Below, in pieces: positions 52,405-60,781 of a stretch of 64,000 nt of DNA; the stretch's first letter is position 1, and each line of letters starts with the position of its first letter. The DNA is taken from positions 124,001 to 188,000 of the forward strand of contig NZ_WYET01000002.1 of NCBI RefSeq assembly GCF_013376415.1, given 5' to 3'. Position numbers and translations under genes: made by a program. The notes under the pieces are model-generated. The model had not been told where the DNA came from, did no database searches, and was given only the letters and a program-made list of their open reading frames with translations. The DNA comes from Flagellimonas chongwuensis. Its GTDB lineage: Bacteria; Bacteroidota; Bacteroidia; Flavobacteriales; Flavobacteriaceae.

Positions 52405-52670
52405 TATTCTTTTTCTCCGATTTTTTCTGTCAATTTTAAGGTGCCCACCACTTTTTTCTGCAGCCCTTCAAAATCATTTTGTCCCAAAACCCCTTTGCAA
52501 ATCAATTTGGAGCCGACGTTTACATAGGTTGCTCCTGCATCGAACCAAGCCTGCACTGCACTCCACTTATAACGGTTACAGTAATCCATAATGGGCATTT
52601 CCTTGACATAGCCACGGTACAATTCTTCCGATTGTGGGGTCTCCAGCAAAAAATTTTCTATAAATGTCAT
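52404..52670 (-). pseudogene. In-frame deletion chimera: UxaC N-terminus joined to KDPG/KHG aldolase C-terminus
   Basis: This 88-residue ORF is built from two unrelated enzymes. Residues 1-30 ([20 protein letters not shown] and YVKEMPIMDY) match the start of glucuronate isomerase UxaC, up to the first metal-binding His motif, which is lost (DYCNRY in place of the usual DYHCHL). Residues about 41-80 ('AWFDAGATYVNVGSKLICKG' and 'GLQKKVVGTLKL') match the end of KDPG aldolase (Eda). Neither active site survives. The frame is open and still coupled to uxuA upstream (four-base overlap) and dctP downstream. I infer a deletion that removed most of uxaC, probably kdgK, and most of eda. The junction lies at about 52550-52583. 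Confidence 0.8.
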
Positions 52671-53854
52671 TGAAGCAGGGATTTTTCTATACCGTACATG
52701 AGCCCCCTTAATTCAGCAAGACCTCGAAGACGTCCTATTGCCGAATACCCCGGGTTGGTTTTCTTAAGGATGTCATCCAACATTTGATGTCCATGGTCAG
52801 GCCGCATCGGCATGCGACGGTTCTTTGCATTTTTTTTGCTACGCCCAAGTTGTTCTTTTAGCAATTCGTACATGACTCCATACATATCCACATCACCATC
52901 CAAATGGTCCGCTTCATAAAAATTGCCGAGCGAATCTCTTTTTGTACTTCTAAGGTGTATAAAATTGATTCTTTCCGATAAGCGATGAGCCATACCCACC
53001 AAATCATTGTCTTCCCTAACCCCGTAGGAGCCCGTACAAAAACACAGGCCGTTATAGGGGCTATCGTAGGCTGCAAGGAGTTTATTTGCATCCATTTCCG
53101 TACTCACCACTCTTGGAAGGCCCAAAATAGGGTATGGAGGATCATCAGGATGGATTGCCAAAAAGACACCCGACTTTTCTGCCATTGGGCCGATTTCCTT
53201 GATAAAATCGTACAGATTACTTCTAAGTTCCTCCTCGCCTATGTCCTGATACATATCCAAAGCCTTTTGGAACTGTTTCACGGTGTATCCTTCCTCTGCT
53301 CCCGGCAGACCGGCAATAATGTTTTGGACCAAACGCTTCTTGGCTTCATCGTCCATGCTTTCGAATACTGTTTTAGCCATTTCTATGGTTTCCTTGGCGT
53401 AGTAGTCAAAGGCTTCTTCACGATTCAATATAAAGAGTTCGAAAGCCGCAAATTCAATGGCATCAAAACGGAGTGCTAAGGAACCATCTGACATTTTATA
53501 GGAAAGATCCGTTCGGGTCCAGTCCAAAATGGGCATAAAATTGTAACATACTGTGTCAATTCCACACAAACCTAGGTTTTCAATGCTCTGTTTGTAATTG
53601 GCAATATATTCCTTATACTTCCCTGTTCGTTTTTTAATGTCCTCGTGAACGGGTATGCTCTCCACCACCGACCAAGTAAGACCATAGGCCTCCACGTCCT
53701 TTTTTCTTTTGTTTATGTCCGATATGGACCAAGCATCACCGTTTGGAATGTGGTGCAATGCCGTTACAATACCGGTTGCCCCGGCCTGCCTAATGTCGGT
53801 AAGGGAAACGGGGTCATTTGGTCCGTACCATCGCCATGTTTGTTCTAAACCCAT
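52667..53854 (-). CDS. uxuA: Mannonate dehydratase
   Basis: The 395-residue TIM-barrel enzyme starts '[20 protein letters not shown]' and contains '[20 protein letters not shown]', '[20 protein letters not shown]' near residue 105, '[20 protein letters not shown]' near 230, 'FIHLRSTKR' near 310 and '[12 protein letters not shown]' near 345, with conserved metal-binding His and Asp. It dehydrates D-mannonate to 2-keto-3-deoxygluconate. It comes after the SDR reductase gene and overlaps the chimeric ORF by four bases. Without local kdgK and eda, its product must be processed by enzymes encoded elsewhere, if at all. Confidence 0.97.
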   Translation of the reverse strand: MGLEQTWRWYGPNDPVSLTDIRQAGATGIVTALHHIPNGDAWSISDINKRKKDVEAYGLTWSVVESIPVHEDIKKRTGKYKEYIANYKQSIENLGLCGIDTVCYNFMPILDWTRTDLSYKMSDGSLALRFDAIEFAAFELFILNREEAFDYYAKETIEMAKTVFESMDDEAKKRLVQNIIAGLPGAEEGYTVKQFQKALDMYQDIGEEELRSNLYDFIKEIGPMAEKSGVFLAIHPDDPPYPILGLPRVVSTEMDANKLLAAYDSPYNGLCFCTGSYGVREDNDLVGMAHRLSERINFIHLRSTKRDSLGNFYEADHLDGDVDMYGVMYELLKEQLGRSKKNAKNRRMPMRPDHGHQMLDDILKKTNPGYSAIGRLRGLAELRGLMYGIEKSLLQ

Positions 53855-53886
53855 TGATATTGAATTTTCATCGTTCCCTAATTTAA

Positions 53887-54742
53887 TTAAACGCCGCTAA
53901 AAGCACTGAAACCCCCATCGATGGGAACTACTATACCCGTAACGAATTTTGATTGTTCGCTGCATAACCACAAGGTTGTTCCCACCAAATCCTCCGGTTC
54001 ACCGAAACGGCCCATAGGGGTTTGATCGATTATTGTGGTTCCCCTAGGAGTAAGTCCTCCTTCGGGATTGGTCAACAAGCTTCTGTTTTGGTCGGTCAGA
54101 AAAAAACCAGGAGCCAAGGCATTCACACGAATATCCACTTTGGAAAAATGGACGGCTAGCCATTGGGTAAAATTCGAAATAGCAGCTTTTGCCCCGCTGT
54201 ATGCGGGTATTTTAGTAAGCGGTGTAAAGGCATTCATCGAGGAAATGTTCAAAACATTGCATCCTACGCGACTTACCATGTCTTTTGAGAAAACCTGTGT
54301 AGGCAACAGGGTTCCAATGAAATTCAAGTTGAACACAAATTGAATTCCTTCCGTATCCAAGTCGAAGAATGTCTTGAAATCCTTTGCTGTTTCAAGTAAG
54401 TCCTCCTTGGTCAAATAAGGGTTACTGGTCGTTCCCAATGGATGGTTCCCCCCCTGCTCCATTGATGAGGATATCACAGGGGCCAAACCTTTCAGCAATG
54501 GCTTTTTTGGCCTCTTCAAGACTTTCCCTGTCAAGCACATCAACTTTGATACACATTGCACTCCCCCCTGCATTATTTATTTTTTCTGAAACGGTCTGAG
54601 CCGCTTCCCTATTCAAATCCATGACACAGACCTTTGCTCCTTGATTGGCAAAAGCATGGGCCAAGGTGCTGCACAAAATACCGCCACCACCGGTTATTCC
54701 CACAACTTTGCCCTTCAATTCTTTATATTTGGGATTATCCAT
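53887..54742 (-). pseudogene. SDR reductase of the mannonate/fructuronate type, interrupted by a homopolymer frameshift
   Basis: Two overlapping frames make one classical SDR of about 284 residues. The first frame (from ATG at 54742) gives 'KGKVVGITGGGGILCSTLAH' and 'GPCDILINGAGG'; the second gives 'NHPLGTTSNPYLTKEDLLET', 'NISSMNAFTPLTKIPAYSGA' followed by K (Ser, Tyr and Lys of the active site), and '[18 protein letters not shown]'. The switch is at a run of seven C on the plus strand (54448-54454), where six would keep the frame. The full protein would reduce fructuronate to mannonate ahead of UxuA. The frameshift may be a sequencing error, a phase-variable tract or a true loss. Confidence 0.8.
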
Positions 54743-54781
54743 TGCTATTATTTTTTTCTTTTGAACAAAGTATTGGACTAG

Positions 54782-54808
54782 GTAAAAAATATTCTGTGTA
54801 CTTTTTAC
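54782..54808. promoter_or_regulatory. Candidate operator between NUDIX regulator and uronate operon
   Basis: Arms GTAAAAA and TTTTTAC separated by 13 bp lie in the 131-bp divergent region, where both promoters must be. This is a plausible binding site for the dimeric NUDIX-winged-helix regulator, but the arms are AT-rich and chance is possible. Confidence 0.35.
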
Positions 54809-54873
54809 ATGGTTTTAAATATATAAATTTTACTTGCTCTCGTGAAGAAAAAAGCAAAAATTCACACAAAAAA

Positions 54874-55542
54874 ATGATAACTCAGGAAAAACTTCAAGGT
54901 ATCCAAGTAAAACCAGATTCATTTGAATGTTCCATCACTGCGGACATAACGGTTTTTGGATATGTAGACGGGAAACTAAAAGTCCTTCTTATAAAAAGAT
55001 CTTTGGGACATTTTAAAAACCAATGGCATGTCCCTGGAGGGGTAATGGAGGAACATGAAACCATTGAGGACTGTGCCGCAAAGGTCCTTTTTTCCCTTAC
55101 TGGATTTAGGGACATACACTTTGAACAGGTAAAGACCTATACTGCATTGGACAGGCATCCTTTGAAAAGAGTCATTACTATCTGTTTTTATGCATTGGTG
55201 AAACCAGAGAACCATCCGCTGACGTTAAAGGACAACATTACGAGCATTGATTGGTTCGATGTGGACGCTATTCCCGAAAATCTTGGTTTTGACCATGAAA
55301 AGCTGATTCACGAAGCCTACTCATTTGTACAGAACAACTTACGGCACAAACTTATTGTTGGCGAACTTCTTCCCAAAGAGTTTACCCTACAAGAACTGCA
55401 GAACCTGTATGAGGATATCTTGGATGTTGAGCTGGATAGAAGAAATTTCAGAAAACGCATATTCCAAATGGATGTTTTGGAGAACACCGGAAAGAAAAAA
55501 CAGGGAGTAAAAGGAGGTCCATATCTATACAGGTTAAAGTAA
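54874..55542 (+). CDS. NUDIX-winged-helix transcriptional regulator (NrtR/AraR-like)
   Basis: The 222-residue protein starts 'MITQEKLQGIQVKPDSFECS'. An upstream frame is AT-rich and not family-like. A NUDIX fold covers residues about 20-150 with 'DITVFGYVDGKLKVLLIKRS', 'WHVPGGVMEEHETIEDCAAK' and VLFSLTGF; the catalytic Arg-Glu and Glu-Glu pairs of the NUDIX box read Lys-Val and Ser-Leu, so hydrolase activity is unlikely. A winged-helix domain follows ('LLPKEFTLQELQNLYEDILD', then 'RRNFRKRIFQMDVLENTG'). By analogy with the family it is a ligand-sensing repressor, here most likely of the adjacent divergent uronate operon. Confidence 0.88.
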   Translation: MITQEKLQGIQVKPDSFECSITADITVFGYVDGKLKVLLIKRSLGHFKNQWHVPGGVMEEHETIEDCAAKVLFSLTGFRDIHFEQVKTYTALDRHPLKRVITICFYALVKPENHPLTLKDNITSIDWFDVDAIPENLGFDHEKLIHEAYSFVQNNLRHKLIVGELLPKEFTLQELQNLYEDILDVELDRRNFRKRIFQMDVLENTGKKKQGVKGGPYLYRLK

Positions 55543-55672
55543 TATCGATTTGAATTTTAATCGCAAATACAATTCCCAAATCCTGTAATCTGATATACAA
55601 AATGAAAGATTGATTCCATTCAATCGCAACCCTCATTTATCATATTGAAAATGGTTGAACCCAATGGCTTCC

Positions 55673-55694
55673 ATGGCTTGGATACGCAAGCCAT
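55673..55694. repeat. Short inverted repeat in an intergenic region
   Basis: Arms ATGGCTTG and CAAGCCAT with a 6-base spacer lie 131 bp after the NUDIX gene. No T run follows, so a terminator is doubtful. The surrounding 236 bp between the NUDIX gene and the tRNA gene hold no convincing reading frame. Confidence 0.4.
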
Positions 55695-55727
55695 CAAACT
55701 ATGTCAACAGCTTTCCCAAAAACGAAA

Positions 55728-55760
55728 AAACCTTGTAAATCAGATAGATTTACAAGGTTT
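55728..55760 (-). terminator. Terminator of tRNA-Val
   Basis: The perfect 14-bp stem AAACCTTGTAAATC / GATTTACAAGGTTT has a 5-base loop and runs into a T tract on the minus strand. It lies 19 bp after the 3' end of tRNA-Val. Confidence 0.85.
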
Positions 55761-55778
55761 AGTTTTGAATTCTTAAAG

Positions 55779-55853
55779 TGGGCGCTGAGGGATTCGAACC
55801 CCCGACCCCCTCGGTGTAAACGAGGTGCTCTGAACCAACTGAGCTAAGCGCCC
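55779..55853 (-). tRNA. tRNA-Val (anticodon UAC)
   Basis: The minus strand folds with acceptor GGGCGCT / AGCGCCC, D arm AGTTGG, anticodon stem CCTCG / CGAGG with loop TTTACAC (anticodon TAC), and T arm CGGGG-TTCGAAT-CCCT. The discriminator is A and CCA is not encoded. It reads valine codons ending in A and G, and probably others by wobble. Confidence 0.95.
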
Positions 55854-55922
55854 ATTATTTTCCGTAATGGGAGTGCAAATATAAGACTGTTTTTGATTTA
55901 TAAAACAAAAAAATGAAAAAAA

Positions 55923-57134
55923 TTACACAACTTCAGCAACAACAAAAGTACTTCCTCCAACATAAATCATATCCTCGTCATCGGCGTTATCCAACGCTTT
56001 TTGAAAACCTTGTTGTACCGACATATATTTCTCTCCCATAAGACCTTGTTCCTTAGCTATTTCCTCAAGAGTCCCGACATCCAACCCGCGAGGAATGCTC
56101 GGTCTTACAAAATAATAATGTGCCTCCTTTGGAAAAAGTTGAAGGACAGATTTTACATCCTTATCGCTAACAAAACCTAAAACAATATGTAATTGATAAT
56201 AGGTTTGTTTTTGCACTTGATTCAAAACTAATTGTAGTCCTTCCTTATTATGGGCCGTATCACAAACTACCAACGGGTTTTGTTGCAATATCTGCCACCT
56301 ACCTAAAAGTCCAGTATTTTTAATAACATTCGCCAACCCTTTAGATATAGATTCCTCAGGAACATCAAAACCTTTTAATTGTGAAATGGCCGCTACCACC
56401 CCATTGATATTCTTCTTTTGATACTCCCCAAGCAAATCAGTTGTATATCTCGTTGCCGGTTGTTCATCTGCGAAAACAATTTCTGATTTTAGCTGATGTG
56501 CAATCAGGTTAAAGATCATCTTCGTCTCTGCTTGCGTCTCACTAATAACAACAGGCACCATTGGTTTTATGATTCCAGCCTTTTCCAACGCTATTTTTTC
56601 CAAAGTATCACCCAAAAACTGCGTATGATCCATCCCGATATTCGTAATCAAGGACACTTCAGGGGTTATTATGTTGGTAGAATCAAGCCGTCCCCCCAAA
56701 CCAACTTCGATAACGGCAATGTCTACCTGTTCCTCTGCAAAATAATGGAAGGCCATCCCTACGGTCATTTCAAAGAAAGAAAGCTTTTGATATTCCAAAA
56801 AAGGCTTGTACTCTTCAATAAAATCAACCACAAAATCTTCACCTACAACCTTTCCGTTTATTTTGATGCGCTCCCTAAAATCCTTGAGGTGTGGCGACGT
56901 ATAAAGACCTACCTTGTAACCGGCCTCTTGAAGAATTGATGCCAGCATATGGCTACTGGACCCTTTACCATTGGTTCCTGCAACATGTATACTTTTGAAT
57001 TTTTTTTCAGGATTGCCAAGCACATTGCAAAAGCTGATGATGTTGTCCAGTTTTGCGTTCATGGCAGCTACGCCCTTTTGCTGGTACATCGGAAGCTGTC
57101 CGAACATCCAGTCCAACGTTTCTTGGTAGGTCAC
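55923..57134 (-). CDS. folC: Bifunctional folylpolyglutamate / dihydrofolate synthase
   Basis: The 403-residue Mur-ligase-like enzyme begins 'MTYQETLDWMFGQLPMYQQK' and has the P-loop 'IHVAGTNGKGSSSHMLASIL' near residue 50, 'YTSPHLKDFRERIKINGK' near 78, 'VGLGGRLDSTNIITPEVSLI' near 145 and 'VVCDTAHNKEGLQLVLNQVQ' near 285. It adds glutamate to dihydropteroate and to folates. It shares one base with the tonB-like gene upstream, so it is the last gene of the exbB-exbD-tonB-folC run. Confidence 0.95.
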   Translation of the reverse strand: MTYQETLDWMFGQLPMYQQKGVAAMNAKLDNIISFCNVLGNPEKKFKSIHVAGTNGKGSSSHMLASILQEAGYKVGLYTSPHLKDFRERIKINGKVVGEDFVVDFIEEYKPFLEYQKLSFFEMTVGMAFHYFAEEQVDIAVIEVGLGGRLDSTNIITPEVSLITNIGMDHTQFLGDTLEKIALEKAGIIKPMVPVVISETQAETKMIFNLIAHQLKSEIVFADEQPATRYTTDLLGEYQKKNINGVVAAISQLKGFDVPEESISKGLANVIKNTGLLGRWQILQQNPLVVCDTAHNKEGLQLVLNQVQKQTYYQLHIVLGFVSDKDVKSVLQLFPKEAHYYFVRPSIPRGLDVGTLEEIAKEQGLMGEKYMSVQQGFQKALDNADDEDMIYVGGSTFVVAEVV

Positions 57135-58012
57135 TACTGCCCTAGTTTAAAATTAACAACCACAAAACCTATCTGTTGTGCCGGAGCATTCGAATCTGAA
57201 TTCCATTTATGAAGCATAGCAGTTTTACGGGCAGGCTCCAATAGACATGGAGCGTTGTTTGTAGTACCTTTTACGCCAGGTTCCGCCTTAACAACTTTTC
57301 CAGACCTATCAACGGTGATTCTAACAACAACCCTACCTTCTTCATTACAATCTTGCTGAACCTTTCCTTTGTTGGCCAAAGACCTTCCACTTAATCCATA
57401 ACCACCTGTTCCACTTCCAGGGGAACCGTAGTAAGATGAGGCATAAGGATCTCCATCTGGTTGTCCCTTGTCGCCTGCACGATCATCGTCGCCTTCACTA
57501 CCGGTAGTGGTGCCATCTGATTTACCTATACCACCGATAAGTGCATCCACACTCTTTTTCTTCGCTTCCTGCTCTTGTCGTTTACGCTCTTCGGCCTCAC
57601 GTTTTTCACGAGCAATTCGCTCAGCTTCAGCTTTAGCTTTTTCTGCTTCTTCTTGTGCCTTACGCTTGGCTTCTTGTTGTTGTCTTAGCTTAATGGTTTC
57701 CTCATCATTGCTGGTTAAAACCTCTTCGACCGGAGCTTCCTCAACCACCGTTTGCTCAGGCTCAGCTGGCTCAGCTACTTCTTGTGGTTCAGGTTGACTT
57801 ACGACCTCTCTAGGTTCGGAACGCACTGGTTCCGTTGGTTGAACTTCCCCGCTCCCAAATTCCATAGTCCCAAAATTCACAGCAATGCCATTTTCAATGG
57901 GTGGGTCCAGATAGGTCAATCCAATATAAAAAAGCAATAAGAGTAATGCGCTCAACAAAAGTGTTGTGAGCGTAAAGGATTTTTTCTTGTGTCTCGTATC
58001 TAAAAAGGACAT
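57134..58012 (-). CDS. TonB/TolA-like energy transducer
   Basis: The 292-residue protein starts 'MSFLDTRHKKKSFTLTTLLL', has one transmembrane helix at about residues 13-33, then a Pro/Glu/Val-rich stretch ('PVRSEPREVVSQPEPQEVAE'), a charged Lys/Glu/Arg/Ala coiled-coil region as in TolA ('AEKAKAEAERIAREKREAEE') and a C-terminal TonB-like domain with 'GRVVVRITVDRSGKVVKAEP'. It spans the periplasm and couples the proton motive force from ExbB-ExbD to outer-membrane transporters or envelope integrity. It overlaps exbD by one base and folC by one base. Confidence 0.9.
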   Translation of the reverse strand: MSFLDTRHKKKSFTLTTLLLSALLLLLFYIGLTYLDPPIENGIAVNFGTMEFGSGEVQPTEPVRSEPREVVSQPEPQEVAEPAEPEQTVVEEAPVEEVLTSNDEETIKLRQQQEAKRKAQEEAEKAKAEAERIAREKREAEERKRQEQEAKKKSVDALIGGIGKSDGTTTGSEGDDDRAGDKGQPDGDPYASSYYGSPGSGTGGYGLSGRSLANKGKVQQDCNEEGRVVVRITVDRSGKVVKAEPGVKGTTNNAPCLLEPARKTAMLHKWNSDSNAPAQQIGFVVVNFKLGQ

Positions 58013-58398
58013 TATTTTGGCCGCACCGCCAAGATAACCTTGTAACTGTTCCTGTTTGCAATGTCCATTACGTTGACCGCTTCTTTAATGGCTACGTTTT
58101 CTTCTGCTCTGAGGATGATTGTCGGCTTTTCTTGACCTTCAAGTGCCTTTTTTAATTCAATTTCAATGTATTCTTTGTTGATTTGCTCGTTGTTCACAAA
58201 ATACTTCAGGTTTTTATCAATGGTAACTGAAACATTCTGTGTGTTCGTGGATTTGCCCTTGGCCTTGGGCAAAAGCAAATCCAGCGCATTTGGCGCATTG
58301 GAGGTCAGCATAAAAAAGACCAATAACAGAAATACGATATCCGTCATTGACGACATGCTGAACTCCGGGCTTATTTTGTTTCTTCCCTTCAGTTTCAT
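58012..58398 (-). CDS. exbD: ExbD/TolR family protein
   Basis: The 128-residue protein has a short basic cytoplasmic start ('MKLKGRNKISPEFSMSSMTD'), one membrane helix with the key Asp in 'SMTDIVFLLLVFFMLTSNAP', and a periplasmic domain ('NVSVTIDKNLKYFVNNEQIN'). It works with ExbB as a proton channel. The start lies nine bases after the exbB stop and its stop overlaps the tonB-like start by one base. Confidence 0.94.
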   Translation of the reverse strand: MKLKGRNKISPEFSMSSMTDIVFLLLVFFMLTSNAPNALDLLLPKAKGKSTNTQNVSVTIDKNLKYFVNNEQINKEYIEIELKKALEGQEKPTIILRAEENVAIKEAVNVMDIANRNSYKVILAVRPK

Positions 58399-58407
58399 AG
58401 CTAAGGG

Positions 58408-59100
58408 TTATACGGGTTCGTTCAAAAGGTCCAAAAACTCAACTGCATTGGCTTCCATTTGATGTACCACTTTATCTGTCCTGTTCACCAAGTGATTATA
58501 GCCAATATAGGCAATAATACCTACTACCAGGCCTGCAACAGTTGTGGTCATCGCAGTATAGATACCGGATGCCAAAGAACCCATTTCTGCCTGTCCACCG
58601 CTACTTGCCATCTCATGGAATGCCAAAATCATACCAATTACAGTTCCTAAGAAACCAATCATTGGAGCAGCACCTGCTACGGTAGCCAAAACACTAACGT
58701 TTTTTTCCAGTTTGTAAACTTCTAACGTCCCTGCATTTTCGATGGCTGTATTAATGTCGTCCAAAGGTTTTCCTATTCGAGCAACACCCTTTTCGGTAAG
58801 TCGCGCTACCGGAGAGTCCGTTTGCGCGCACAATAATTTTGCAGCTTCCAATTTACCATTGCTGATGTGATCACGAATCTGGTTCATGAAGTTCTTATCT
58901 ATCTTGGACGCTGCCTTTATAGCGAAAATGCGTTCAAAATAAATATACATAGCTACAAAAAGAAGAACAAAAAGCACCACAATTATGATGACACTTCCTG
59001 TTCCTCCATTGACAATAAGATCGATTACGGATAAGGTCTTTTCTTCGGAAATTGAGGCAGTTGCCTCAGCGCCTTCCGTTACTTCTTGTAAAATATTCAT
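58408..59100 (-). CDS. exbB: ExbB/TolQ family proton channel protein
   Basis: The 230-residue protein starts 'MNILQEVTEGAEATASISEE'. A longer upstream frame overlaps the nhaD end and lacks family residues. It has three membrane helices, with 'GTGSVIIIVVLFVLLFVAMY' first, then 'VLATVAGAAPMIGFLGTVIG' and 'AMTTTVAGLVVGIIAYIGYN' with the conserved Thr residues. It forms the pentameric channel of the ExbB-ExbD-TonB system. It heads a four-gene operon after nhaD, with 56 bp between. Confidence 0.94.
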   Translation of the reverse strand: MNILQEVTEGAEATASISEEKTLSVIDLIVNGGTGSVIIIVVLFVLLFVAMYIYFERIFAIKAASKIDKNFMNQIRDHISNGKLEAAKLLCAQTDSPVARLTEKGVARIGKPLDDINTAIENAGTLEVYKLEKNVSVLATVAGAAPMIGFLGTVIGMILAFHEMASSGGQAEMGSLASGIYTAMTTTVAGLVVGIIAYIGYNHLVNRTDKVVHQMEANAVEFLDLLNEPV

Positions 59101-59156
59101 ATAAAATCCCCAATTTATTTGCAATAATAACGGAGATTTTTGAACTAAAGTATTTT

Positions 59157-60545
59157 TTAGAACAAATATCGCATTACCATGAACACAATTGCACCGGCAA
59201 TGAAGCCTACAAAGGCTAACCAAGATATCTTTTTAAGATACCAGAAGAAGTCTATTTTCTCCATTCCCATCGCAACAACTCCTGCTGCGGAACCAATAAT
59301 CAGCATACTACCTCCTGTTCCTGCAGAATAAGCGATAAAGTGCCACAATTGGTCATCCAATGGCTCGGAGAACATTCCTAAACTTGCAGCAACCAACGGC
59401 ACGTTGTCTATAACGGCTGAACCTACACCTAAGAGTACTACAACCAAATCGGACACACGGGTACCGGCCATCTCCGTACCGATCAATGGCATTCCTTGTT
59501 TTAGTCCTTCGGCGAAGTTGAACAATAGCCCCAATGATTCCAGTGCAGCAACGGCCATTAAAATACCCAAGAAGAACAAAATACTTGGCAATTCAATCTT
59601 AGTTAAAGCACTATGTACCGGGCTATGATGAGAATGCTCATCGCTCTCTACATCGACAGAAGAAATGGCAATCTTTTTGTTACTGTAAATTTCAGCAAAA
59701 GTCGCCACAACGGCCAAGGACAACATCATACCTACATATGGTGGCAAATGTGTGACTGTCTTGAAAATAGGAACAAAAACAATCGCCCCAAGCCCCAAGT
59801 AAAGCATAATGGGTCCATATTTAGATTTGGAACCGCTATCATCCTCATCTACATCTATCTCACCTTTAAACGCGGGTAAAAAAGAAGCTATGAAAGACGG
59901 CAACAACATACATACTAAAGAAGGTACCAACAAATGCTCTATAAGCATTGCCGTGGAAACTTTATCTCCGATCCATAGCATAGTAGTGGTGACGTCTCCG
60001 ATTGGCGACCATGCACCCCCTGCATTTGCAGCGATGATTATTAAACCGGCATACCAAAGTCTTACCTCTCTGTCCTTCACTATTTTCTGAAGGATAGAAA
60101 TCAATACAATAGTTGCTGTAAGGTTATCTATAATGGCTGAAAGAATAAATGCCAAGAAAGAGAATATCCAAAGGATTTTCTTTTTGCTCCTTGTCTTTAC
60201 AAACGACTTTATAGTTGCGAATCCGTCAAAGTAATCAATGATCTCCACAATGGTCATGGCTCCAAGAAGGAATACCAAAATCTCTGCGGTCTTCCCCAAG
60301 TGATGAAGAAGGGTCTCCTCCATCAGTTCCATTTTCTCCTCGTGGCCAAAAGACCCGAAGTTTTCCAACAGCGCGTGGTTTCCGGAATCGAACCAAGTAG
60401 TAAAACCATCGATTCCAAAAGCCATCAAAGCCCACAAAATAGCCATCATGGCCAAGGCAGGGATAAGCTTATCTATTTTTAAATTATGTTCGAGGGTAAT
60501 TGCCAAATATCCAATTACAAAAATGACAACTAAAAGGGTTTCCAT
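59157..60545 (-). CDS. nhaD: NhaD-type sodium:proton antiporter
   Basis: The 462-residue protein has about twelve hydrophobic segments and the NhaD pattern 'FLLGAMTIVEIIDYFDGFAT' near residue 95, 'FLAFILSAIIDNLTATIVLI' near 132, 'LIIIAANAGGAWSPIGDVTT' near 168 and 'GVGSAVIDNVPLVAASLGMF' near 375, with the Asp residues needed for ion exchange. A His-rich loop ('DEHSHHSPVHSA') lies near residue 305. It exports Na+ in exchange for protons, typical of marine bacteria. It is upstream of exbB and may be co-transcribed with it. Confidence 0.94.
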   Translation of the reverse strand: METLLVVIFVIGYLAITLEHNLKIDKLIPALAMMAILWALMAFGIDGFTTWFDSGNHALLENFGSFGHEEKMELMEETLLHHLGKTAEILVFLLGAMTIVEIIDYFDGFATIKSFVKTRSKKKILWIFSFLAFILSAIIDNLTATIVLISILQKIVKDREVRLWYAGLIIIAANAGGAWSPIGDVTTTMLWIGDKVSTAMLIEHLLVPSLVCMLLPSFIASFLPAFKGEIDVDEDDSGSKSKYGPIMLYLGLGAIVFVPIFKTVTHLPPYVGMMLSLAVVATFAEIYSNKKIAISSVDVESDEHSHHSPVHSALTKIELPSILFFLGILMAVAALESLGLLFNFAEGLKQGMPLIGTEMAGTRVSDLVVVLLGVGSAVIDNVPLVAASLGMFSEPLDDQLWHFIAYSAGTGGSMLIIGSAAGVVAMGMEKIDFFWYLKKISWLAFVGFIAGAIVFMVMRYLF

Positions 60546-60744
60546 GTTAAGTTTGGTTTAATTAAGGAATAATATTTTTGAGCAGTTATCTGTGTGGCTA
60601 AAGATATTCAAAATGAATATTTCCACATAATCTTATCAGCATAAAAATAAGGAAACGTCAATAGATAGATTTCAAAAAATAAGAAAAGAATTCAATCATT
60701 CTCATTTAATCAATATGTTTTATAAAATATCAATACTAGAAAGC

Positions 60745-60752
60745 TATATTTG
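60745..60752 (+). promoter_or_regulatory. TANNTTTG -7 element of the acyl-CoA dehydrogenase gene
   Basis: TATATTTG fits the flavobacterial -7 consensus and is 29 bp upstream of the ATG. The -33 element is not obvious. The remaining 235-bp gap after nhaD is AT-rich and holds no convincing gene. Confidence 0.5.
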
Positions 60753-60781
60753 TAGGTAGTTTTTAAATATTACTCAGTTTT

